Position numbers and translations under genes: made by a program
In this document: piece after piece, positions 62,001 to 64,000 of the stretch
Numbering within the stretch: position 1 is the first letter of the stretch
Layout of the letters: each line of letters starts with the position of its first letter
Notes under the pieces: generated by a model
Databases searched by the model: none
Seen by the model: only the letters and a program-made list of their open reading frames with translations
Told to the model about the DNA's origin: nothing
NCBI GenBank assembly: GCA_963978545.1
Contig: OZ021721.1
Location: 34,521,348 to 34,585,347 of the forward strand
DNA length: 64,000 nucleotides
Origin: Linyphia triangularis
Taxonomy: Eukaryota > Arthropoda > Arachnida > Araneae > Linyphiidae
Reading direction: 5' to 3'

Positions 62001-62644
62001 ACGAAATAATCAGAGACCCCCAAAAATTGGTGATATTTTTTTGAATACTCTATGTCAGTTAGCTCAACAAAACAATGATGTTCTCTTGCTCGACATAAAC
62101 TAAGGTATTTGAATAGATGTTACTGGCCCTTCACTTTTCACAAAACCACATGTAGTCAGAAAAACATTGATTCCTAGTTTCTTCTGTATTCTAAGCAAAA
62201 CTTACAAGACAAAAAGTTAAAAGTATGCTTGAGATAAGGGAGCATTTGATTTGTATAAAAATTATTATATATGTTTCTACTGTTAATTTTTTATAATGTG
62301 CATAAGAAATTATAGCAAAAACTAATAAATAGGTATCTAAATTCAGACTTCTAGTAATTTTTATTTTGTGCAACTAAATAGTATATATCCATTTATTAAT
62401 GTTATTTATTTTATGTAAAATGTATTATGATGTGTAATCATGTGATTAATAAAGTATTTCAGAATTAAATTAAACATTTGAAATGAAATACTCAGTTTTG
62501 TTTAATTACACTTATACTTTAACAAACAATGTTGCTCACAGTTATTTCAGAATTGGTTTCAACAGCTTAGGAGGATTTGCATCTGTGAATCATCTTCATT
62601 TACATGCATATTATTTGAAATACAATCTTTTTCTTGAAGATGCT
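31937..62644 (+). CDS. GDPGP1: GDP-D-glucose phosphorylase, partial multi-exon gene
   Basis: GDPGP1 breaks GDP-D-glucose by phosphorolysis to GDP and glucose 1-phosphate in the cytosol, probably as a clean-up of a misformed sugar nucleotide; this is known for the family. Six exons listed separately join in phase into about 160 residues colinear with the animal protein. They cover [16 protein letters not shown] near the start, the [13 protein letters not shown] stretch, [26 protein letters not shown], and finally [20 protein letters not shown]. The last contains the HxHxH motif that carries the catalytic histidine in this HIT-superfamily nucleotidylyl transferase. The extreme N-terminus and the C-terminal half are missing: a start exon should lie upstream of 31937 and more exons beyond 64000. 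Introns are 16344, 85, 82, 257 and 13430 bases; the two large ones are full of repeats, including a complete BEL/Pao element in sense orientation. No frame break is seen in any exon, so the gene is probably functional. Confidence 0.92.
32054..32457. other. Intron, pogo/Tigger-like debris
   Basis: Text near 32145 (ACAGTATAAACCCGATTATCCGGCA) resembles the end of a pogo/Tigger element. No partner end was identified. Confidence 0.35.
32458..33060. repeat. Subterminal repeat and 47-bp minisatellite, left copy
   Basis: It starts CCCTTACTAAAA followed by several AAGGTATTTTTAAGGTATTTT words. Then about eight units of a roughly 47-base repeat (AACCTAAACGGTTTCCTAGAATACC plus a CAACAAGGTATTTTATATA half) run from about 32600 to 33000. 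The same start sequence in reverse orientation closes the array at 40727, forming an inverted pair 8.27 kb apart. Confidence 0.8.
33307..33512 (-). CDS. Candidate terminal exon of a nested - strand gene
   Basis: Acceptor TTTTATATTTTTAG, then two bases completing a codon, then 67 codons to TGA at 33307. The sequence contains [33 protein letters not shown], and a strongly basic tail rich in Lys and Arg. It is less AT-rich than its surroundings. The phase (one base needed) fits the donor end of the candidate exon 38306-38476. I do not recognise the protein; a basic C-terminus would fit a nuclear or RNA-binding role, which is only a guess. Confidence 0.42.
33513..34550. other. Intron, no supported feature
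   Basis: A + strand frame at 33605-33736 ([20 protein letters not shown] and more, before a weak donor CAG|GTAGTA) looks protein-like but has only a marginal acceptor. Not called. Confidence 0.35.
35143..35255 (+). pseudogene. 5S rRNA-like sequence in the loop of the foldback element
   Basis: The segment aligns by eye along nearly the whole 5S rRNA: ATGAACACACCGGTTC, then TTCTATCACCAAAGTCAAGC (5S: CGATCACCGAAGTTAAGC), then GCGGTCAGTCCTTTGGATGG and TGACCACCTGGGAACAC (5S: GGGTGACCGCCTGGGAACAC). The pol III internal A-box and C-box regions are both recognisable, with one G missing from the C box. The 5' third is more diverged. This could be a 5S pseudogene captured by the element, or the head of a 5S-derived SINE. 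Confidence 0.8.
35461..35808. mobile_element. Small hAT-like MITE inserted in the foldback arm
   Basis: CAGGGGTCTATCCAGA at the left and reverse complement CAGGGTCTATGCATAAGG at the right form an inverted repeat. ATAGC is duplicated on both sides, and joining the flanks restores the repeat unit GGAATAGCAGTATTGAAGG. It contains three tandem units of about 35 bases (GAATTTTGTGAAGGGTCCTT). Confidence 0.65.
36550..36565 (-). other. Histone-type 3' stem-loop match
   Basis: On the - strand GGTCCT-TTTC-AGGGCC forms a 6-base stem (one G-T wobble) with a TTTC loop, which matches the consensus for the metazoan replication-dependent histone mRNA 3' end. Upstream - strand sequence does not encode a histone in any frame, and the purine-rich downstream element is not clear. 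Probably coincidence or repeat debris. Confidence 0.25.
37375..37446 (-). repeat. tRNA-derived SINE head
   Basis: The - strand reads GGTAGCCTAATGAATTATGA (A-box region) and, after about 30 bases, ACAAGTTCGGTCTGG (B-box region). The tRNA-like spacing is kept, but both boxes are eroded. Confidence 0.45.
38306..38476 (-). CDS. Candidate internal exon of the nested - strand gene
   Basis: Strong acceptor (GAGTTTCTTTTTTTAG) and strong donor (AAAG|GTAAGG) on the - strand bound 171 bases. One frame is open throughout, reading [20 protein letters not shown] and on to SFSPYKIFK. It needs one base from the previous exon and leaves one base for the next, which fits the candidate terminal exon 33307-33512. 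It does not join directly in phase to exon 38807-38855 as I placed it, so an exon between them or a different boundary is required. Unrecognised. Confidence 0.38.
38807..38855 (-). CDS. Nested - strand gene, exon 3 (49 bases)
   Basis: It follows a very short 43-base intron (GTTAGT...CCTAATGACAG, with a clear CTAAT branch-like site). Joined to exon 2, it continues an amphipathic, coiled-coil-like stretch: [19 protein letters not shown]. Donor CACAG|GTAAAA, phase 0. The exact boundaries of the tiny intron are uncertain; a donor four bases further on (TTA|GTAAGG) is the alternative. Confidence 0.4.
38899..38982 (-). CDS. Nested - strand gene, exon 2
   Basis: Acceptor TATATTTTTAG. It continues in phase from exon 1 (an AG|G codon) and reads [20 protein letters not shown] and then RCCLQQL. 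Donor CTGTG|GTTAGT. It is the only frame without an early stop. The stretch is less AT-rich than its intron surroundings. Confidence 0.48.
39519..39595 (-). CDS. Nested - strand gene, start exon (unrecognised protein)
   Basis: ATG at 39595 (context AAATGG) opens 25 codons plus two bases, reading [20 protein letters not shown] then HYPDT, and ends at a strong donor AAG|GTAAGA. About 90 bases upstream on the coding strand, GGGGATGACGTAAGG holds a CRE-like TGACGTAA that could be a promoter element. With exons 2 and 3 this gives about 70 residues of an N-terminus. I do not recognise the protein. The gene lies in the first visible GDPGP1 intron on the opposite strand. Confidence 0.5.
39735..40727. 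repeat. About 150-bp minisatellite and subterminal repeat, right copy
   Basis: Four partly decayed units of about 150 bases carry GTCATGGTATTAAAAGGTATTCACCTGAATACC, then ATCTGGAGG, then AAGCTTCACAGGTTTCTTTAGG words. The array ends in repeated AAAAATACCTTTAAAATACC text and TTTTAGTAAGGG at 40727, the inverted counterpart of CCCTTACTAAAA at 32458. The second half of the first unit is interrupted by poly-A and a TTA-rich run. Confidence 0.75.
40060..40165. repeat. (TTA)n-type imperfect microsatellite
   Basis: Imperfect TTA/TTAT units with occasional C, preceded by T15. Confidence 0.9.
40728..41646. repeat. Right arm of inverted repeat and intron DNA
   Basis: 40880-41110 is the inverted counterpart of 31170-31410 (shared text includes ATGGATTCTGGATTTACAAATC in reverse). 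CCGGATAAATGG and TGCCGGATC words suggest pogo/Tigger origin. The rest is AT-rich with no gene. Confidence 0.5.
41647..42327 (-). mobile_element. hAT-like non-autonomous element
   Basis: Left CAGCGTTCGCCACTAACTTT and reverse complement of the right end CAGCGTTAGCAACTACGC form an inverted repeat. Inward, GAGCCGTATGA and GCCGCATAAA-type words mirror each other. The flanks GTCTTATG and TCTTATAG share TCTTAT. The interior frames on the - strand show no legible transposase domain. Confidence 0.5.
42446..42607 (+). CDS. Candidate internal exon of an unrecognised + strand gene
   Basis: A good acceptor (TTTTTTTCTTCTGAATGTTTAG) and donor (TAT|GTAAGA) bound 162 bases (54 codons, phase 0 at both ends) that are fully open. 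They include [40 protein letters not shown] and RKY. The helical, Leu/Phe-rich pattern looks like a real alpha-helical protein. I do not recognise it. The exon at 52998 joins in phase. It sits inside the first visible GDPGP1 intron on the same strand. Confidence 0.48.
42608..44933. other. Intron DNA; one less AT-rich stretch
   Basis: 42728-42830 resembles 24300-24440 reverse-complemented. 44020-44350 has normal base composition, no open frame, and several regulatory-type words (GACACCGGTTC, AACAATTGTGA), so it could be a conserved non-coding element. Otherwise nothing. Confidence 0.3.
44934..45143 (-). CDS. Acidic open frame, possible exon
   Basis: The - strand is open for 69 codons between TGA (45144-45146) and TAA (44934-44936). 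It reads [40 protein letters not shown] and [17 protein letters not shown]. About one residue in three is Asp or Glu, and codon use is unlike the random AT-rich frames nearby. It lacks a convincing ATG or acceptor: the internal Met would leave fewer than 40 codons. It could be a terminal exon or a gene relic. No domain recognised. Confidence 0.35.
   Translation of the reverse strand, partial: QQNVKEKNGTFAELEDESFDDSYCETEDEADLDVSIMTELTNEDKETETDTEENSEFTRIKPFIQHTVN
45144..46941. other. No gene seen; purine-rich patch and C tract
   Basis: 45200-45420 is purine-rich (runs of GGGAAG and GGGG) and resembles 50460-50600 loosely. C15 lies at 46633-46647. Nothing coding is supported. Confidence 0.4.
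46946..47674. mobile_element. Foldback (giant palindrome) element, copy 2, at TTAA
   Basis: The 729-base copy of the element at 22067 has the same GGCGTCTTCTCACTTTAGGC ends, TTAA on both sides (46942-46945 and 47675-47678), and arms mirrored around about 47310. Differences from copy 1 are few substitutions and homopolymer length changes. It lies in the first visible intron of GDPGP1 about 720 bases before exon B. Confidence 0.87.
47679..48397. other. Intron, no feature
   Basis: AT-rich intron end leading to the exon B acceptor. Confidence 0.5.
48398..48505 (+). CDS. GDPGP1: GDPGP1 exon B (36 codons)
   Basis: Acceptor GTTTCTAATGTAG, donor GAG|GTAAGA, phase 0 at both ends. It encodes [20 protein letters not shown] then [16 protein letters not shown]. 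This is the conserved LN.xR...RR.PQ...... FD...FNF.KI region of GDPGP1. Confidence 0.93.
48591..48629 (+). CDS. GDPGP1: GDPGP1 exon C (39-base microexon)
   Basis: Acceptor TTGTATTCCAAG, donor CAA|GTAACT. Thirteen codons, [13 protein letters not shown], occupy the slot of the variable EVLF(R/K)L... segment in other animals. It keeps phase 0 with its neighbours. The 85- and 82-base introns on either side make it easy to miss in automated annotation. Confidence 0.78.
48712..48804 (+). CDS. GDPGP1: GDPGP1 exon D (31 codons)
   Basis: Acceptor ATCTTTTTTAG, donor CAG|GTAAAA. It encodes [20 protein letters not shown] and [18 protein letters not shown]-x-x-H-x-LLVP is a hallmark of the family and precedes the nucleotide-binding pocket. 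Confidence 0.95.
49062..49120 (+). CDS. GDPGP1: GDPGP1 exon E
   Basis: Acceptor TTGTGGTTTCAG, donor AG|GTATGT, ending in phase 2. It encodes [19 protein letters not shown] plus the first two bases of an Arg codon. The open frame continues into the intron until 49328, but homology stops at the donor. Confidence 0.88.
49797..50895. mobile_element. pogo/Tigger-like non-autonomous element
   Basis: Left CAATCGAAACCCGCTACAGTGAAC and reverse complement of the right end CAGTCGAACCCCGCTATGATGAA form the inverted repeat typical of pogo/Tigger. Each continues inward with TTAACCGA...TTCACTATATCC-type text. A TA precedes the left end. No transposase is legible; the middle is AT-rich with a purine-rich patch at 50460-50600. 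Confidence 0.65.
50896..52275. other. Intron DNA with a short tandem array
   Basis: 51500-51606 holds nearly four units of ATGCTCATTCATCCACCATGGCATAATATA (about 30 bases, the last shortened). Nothing else recognised. Confidence 0.5.
51500..51606. repeat. 30-bp tandem repeat
   Basis: Units of ATGCTCATTCRTCCACCATGGCATAATATA repeat 3.6 times with one variant base and one 8-base shortening. Confidence 0.9.
52276..52446 (-). repeat. tRNA-derived SINE with CCAA tail, copy 2
   Basis: Reverse-orientation copy of 28775-28950. The - strand carries GGTATAGTGGTTAGCGTG, the exact B box GGTTCGAGTCC, and ends AACAACCAACCAAGCC. The + strand frame at 52169-52483 is an artefact of this repeat. Confidence 0.85.
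52560..52900. other. Possible transposon end, no gene
   Basis: CAGGGATGAGATTTTTTCGCC at about 52561 resembles a hAT end. The - strand basic frame at 52560-52787 is unrecognised. No partner end was found. Confidence 0.25.
52998..53087 (+). CDS. Candidate terminal exon of an unrecognised + strand gene
   Basis: Acceptor GTTTTCTTAATTACAG is followed by 29 codons and [23 protein letters not shown] then RRESWLPIS. It starts in phase 0, matching the donor of 42446-42607. AATAAA at 53173-53178 gives a plausible 3' UTR of about 90 bases. It lies in the fifth visible intron of GDPGP1, on the same strand, after exons B-E. If both exons are real and belong together, two same-strand genes are interleaved. 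Confidence 0.45.
   Translation: MFEFTRNAINKCIKVVDPISRRESWLPIS
53173..53178 (+). terminator. Possible polyadenylation signal AATAAA
   Basis: The canonical hexamer lies 85 bases after the stop codon of the candidate exon 52998-53087. In DNA this AT-rich the hexamer is common by chance, so the link is weak. Confidence 0.25.
53179..53876. other. Intron DNA, no feature
   Basis: An 83-codon + strand frame (53410-53661) has no domain or splice support. Nothing else seen. Confidence 0.45.
53877..53881. repeat. Target site duplication CATAT (left)
   Basis: CATAT precedes the 5' LTR and is repeated exactly at 61671-61675 after the 3' LTR. Five bases is the usual size for BEL/Pao integration. Confidence 0.92.
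53882..54138 (+). repeat. 5' LTR
   Basis: Begins TGTTGCATACAATAA and ends GCGTAAAA. AATAAAGCG near 54020 holds a polyadenylation hexamer. The LTR does not end in the usual CA. The end is fixed by comparison with the 3' LTR and the target duplication. Confidence 0.93.
54142..54160 (+). other. Primer-binding site
   Basis: TGGCGTCCGCTACAGGACT starts three bases after the LTR. TGG is complementary to the CCA end of a tRNA, and the following bases would pair with the acceptor stem. I cannot name the tRNA with confidence. Confidence 0.6.
54251..55480 (+). pseudogene. BEL/Pao gag region
   Basis: From the ATG at 54251, 375 codons run to a TAG at 55376. They hold an N-terminal helical region and the conserved [15 protein letters not shown] / DKFQYL / [13 protein letters not shown] pattern of the BEL/Pao gag domain (DUF1759). 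The same frame continues past TAG and a second stop, TGA at 55406-55408, into two CCHC zinc knuckles (first C-x2-C-x4-H-x4-C at 55385-55426, second C-x2-C-x3-H-x4-C to 55480). Gag would package the element RNA; the two stops cut off the knuckles. Confidence 0.88.
55481..56689 (+). pseudogene. BEL/Pao pol: protease and start of reverse transcriptase
   Basis: The open frame holds an aspartic protease region (DUF1758) with [13 protein letters not shown] near 55650. The catalytic triplet reads D-A-S where D-S/T-G is expected, so the enzyme is probably dead. A downstream LIGADI...[10 protein letters not shown] segment is usual for the family. The reverse transcriptase begins with the [20 protein letters not shown] stretch and breaks off in a frameshift around 56660, giving a stop at 56687. 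Confidence 0.88.
56686..57099 (+). pseudogene. BEL/Pao reverse transcriptase, second part
   Basis: After the frameshift the reading resumes with [10 protein letters not shown] and continues through FGAT-type text (here [10 protein letters not shown]) to the catalytic loop. That loop reads YVDN at 56887-56898 where YxDD is the general RT motif; some BEL/Pao copies vary here, so loss of activity is likely but not certain. A TGA at 57097 interrupts the frame. Confidence 0.87.
57109..57348 (+). pseudogene. BEL/Pao pol: RT/RNase H connection
   Basis: The [20 protein letters not shown] stretch is the strongly conserved (R/K)x(L/I)LSxxxKxFDPIGxxxPxT motif between RT and RNase H of BEL/Pao. The frame is cut at 57348 by the hAT insertion. 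Confidence 0.88.
57341..57348. repeat. Target site duplication TGAACAGA (left)
   Basis: Exactly repeated at 60158-60165. Eight bases is diagnostic for hAT insertion. Removing the element and one copy rejoins the interrupted pol frame at the right place. Confidence 0.93.
57349..60157. mobile_element. Non-autonomous hAT element nested in the BEL/Pao
   Basis: The 2809-base element has an inverted end pair: left CAGGCTCGGCCTGGCCCAC and right (reverse complement) CAGGGTCGGCCTAGGTCACC, 15-16 of 19 matching. A perfect 8-bp duplication flanks it. GCGCCCTC words recur inside both ends, and 57365-57392 is a perfect 10-base hairpin (CACCGGGATA around an 8-base loop). The interior is AT-rich with no transposase remnant on either strand. 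Confidence 0.92.
60166..60639 (+). pseudogene. BEL/Pao RNase H domain
   Basis: After the hAT the pol frame resumes; a stop lies shortly after, near 60190. The four acidic RNase H residues are visible in order: Asp in CDAS (60229), Glu in RMELLA (60358), Asp in WTDS (60451) and Asp in NTSDRPSRG (60586; usually NPAD-x-PSRG). The frame ends in TGG TAG GAG at 60634-60642, where a Trp codon has become a stop. Confidence 0.87.
60640..61359 (+). pseudogene. BEL/Pao integrase C-terminal remnant
   Basis: [20 protein letters not shown] and [12 protein letters not shown] are the last part of the integrase catalytic domain (the E of D,D35E lies near the LLCECE stretch). The C-terminal DUF5641-type domain ([10 protein letters not shown]...[18 protein letters not shown]) follows. 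The zinc-binding H2C2 region and the first two catalytic Asp are missing: RNase H runs straight into this piece. TGA at 61132 breaks the frame, which then stays open to TAA at 61357. Confidence 0.87.
61400..61410 (+). other. Polypurine tract
   Basis: AAAGGTGGGAG lies immediately before the 3' LTR, in the place where plus-strand synthesis is primed. One T interrupts it. Confidence 0.75.
61411..61670 (+). repeat. 3' LTR
   Basis: Begins TGTTGCGTACAATAAG and ends GTACGTAAAA. 260 bases, 3 longer than the 5' LTR because of one extra TTC/CTT unit. Confidence 0.93.
61671..61675. repeat. Target site duplication CATAT (right)
   Basis: Exact partner of 53877-53881. Confidence 0.92.
61676..62550. other. 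Intron, no feature
   Basis: AT-rich intron leading to the exon F acceptor (CAGTTATTTCAG). Confidence 0.5.
62551..62644 (+). CDS. GDPGP1: GDPGP1 exon F with HxHxH motif
   Basis: Acceptor CTCACAGTTATTTCAG, donor GCT|GTGAGT. The first base completes the Arg codon begun in exon E. It encodes [20 protein letters not shown] then [18 protein letters not shown]-x-ASVNH-x-HLH is the catalytic signature of GDPGP1, with histidines in H-L-H-L-H order. Confidence 0.96.
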
Positions 62645-64000
62645 GTGAGTATGTTTTATGTTATTTTTGTTCATCTCAAGATTTTTGTTAGTTCTTAAAA
62701 ATATATCCAGTTTGATAAAAATGATATGCAACAAATTATTAATTTAGATCATGAAGATAAGGGATTATACTAAAAACTTAATATTAAAAAATGTAAGCAG
62801 AATTATGAGATAAAGTGTATAAGATACCAAGTCTTAGACAACTTCATATCAAATGTATAAGTAATTAGTGGCTTGTAGGTTTCTTTTTAGCTTGAAAAGC
62901 ACAATTTGCCCTACTCTTCAGAAAATAACATGGATGTTTTAAAATTATTCTAAAACTTGTTCATAAATTAAAATTTTCAAAAATAAAACTTTGTAAGCAT
63001 TCCTTTAAAGTGTACCGAAATTTTACCAATTCATTGGGTCATGTTATTAATAGAATTCAAAACTTTATTATAGGTGATTTGTTGATGTATAAATGCCTTT
63101 TAAGTCCTATTAACTTCTGTACCGCTTATGAACTTATATGTTTATTAACCTTACATAGGAATTAACTACTACTTGAATGAGAAAGTTTTTATTGCAAATG
63201 CTCTTCAAATGAATATGCTTGAAGAAAATCCTTAGGATTTGAAGTGATGATTTTCTTCTTTTTATGATTTTTTTTTACATTTATCATGAGACAAAATTAA
63301 AAAGCAATGAAAGTATGAAAAAATTTTAGAGTAATCATTGAGCAATTATAGTCATAGCAAAATATTCCTTTCTCAAACTTTCCAAGCATAACTAGAGTCA
63401 TAAGTTTAATTTATTTAACAAGAGATGATGCTCCTTTCTTTTCAACGAGCAACCAGAAGTTTTAATACTTATTTGCTGTTACAATAGTATTCAGTGTAGT
63501 TATAGAAAAATCATTATAAAATCCTAATTTAGTGGCAGAAGAATAAAAGAATGACAACAATTCATGCATTAAGTACTATTTCTTTTACCAGATTATACTA
63601 GGGGAAAAAATTTATTTTTTAGCCTAAAATGTTTTACAAATGAAGAGCTTAGTGAATAAAAATTTTTAGTGACATTTTTGAAAACAATAGAGATATCCGG
63701 TTACAACAAGTTATGATCTACTTTATGTAGAACATTTGATGATACTGTCATATCTTCTAATAAGACAGTTTTCATGGGAAGTACAGCTTTGTGCTATTAA
63801 ATTAGTAGAATAATATGTCAAGTAGAGTGTATAACATTTTCCTCCAATAGAATGAAAATGAATAACGTCTTAAATGAAAAATATTAAAAACTAAGAAAGT
63901 TTTTTAGAATCATTATTTCAAAAAGAAAAAGATTTGCTTTTAATATATTTTGGCTTTATTGTTATAGTTTTACATTATGTTATAATATGCTGTCACAAAA
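62645..64000. other. GDPGP1: Start of next GDPGP1 intron, no exon found
   Basis: I looked for the following conserved part of GDPGP1 (the region after HLHLH) and did not find it, so the rest of the gene lies beyond the window. Confidence 0.5.

Overview
The window looks like AT-rich nuclear DNA of an invertebrate animal. Evidence: coding exons broken by GT-AG introns, no prokaryotic gene arrangement, and a dense mix of BEL/Pao, hAT, Tc1/mariner, piggyBac-type and tRNA-SINE repeats. The repeat mix and SINE style fit an arthropod, perhaps a spider or other chelicerate; that last step is inference. Most of the window is intron, intergenic DNA or transposon debris.

The one host gene I can name is GDP-D-glucose phosphorylase (GDPGP1) on the + strand. 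Six in-phase exons (31937-32053, 48398-48505, 48591-48629, 48712-48804, 49062-49120, 62551-62644) encode the N-terminal half up to the HxHxH nucleotide-transferase motif. The 5' start exon and the C-terminal exons are not visible, so the gene spans at least 30.7 kb and runs off the right edge. Its 16.3-kb first visible intron and 13.4-kb fifth visible intron are packed with repeats and with other coding-looking exons: a likely small gene on the - strand (start exon 39519-39595, then 38899-38982 and 38807-38855, with possible later exons at 38306-38476 and 33307-33512), and two phase-compatible + strand exons of an unrecognised protein (42446-42607 and 52998-53087) interleaved with the GDPGP1 exons. 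A small - strand terminal exon may lie at 2468-2529, and an acidic - strand reading frame at 44934-45143.

Mobile DNA by region. 0-11 kb: mostly featureless AT-rich DNA with a LINE 3' fragment, a SINE and two long TA arrays. 11.9-14.8 kb: a hAT-like element containing another element with an eroded coding region. 17.9-24.1 kb: hAT element with 8-bp TSD, Tc1/mariner pseudogene, two further hATs, and a near-perfect 0.72-kb foldback element. 25.3-29.8 kb: hAT transposase pseudogene, a two-copy repeat and a SINE. 31.4 kb: piggyBac-type MITE. 32.5-41.1 kb: inverted minisatellite repeats surrounding a foldback element whose loop is a 5S rRNA-like sequence. 46.9-47.7 kb: second copy of the foldback. 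49.8-50.9 kb: pogo/Tigger-like element. 53.88-61.67 kb: a BEL/Pao LTR retrotransposon with perfect 5-bp TSD, itself split by a 2.8-kb non-autonomous hAT with a perfect 8-bp TSD and lacking the integrase core. All the mobile elements look dead or non-autonomous.
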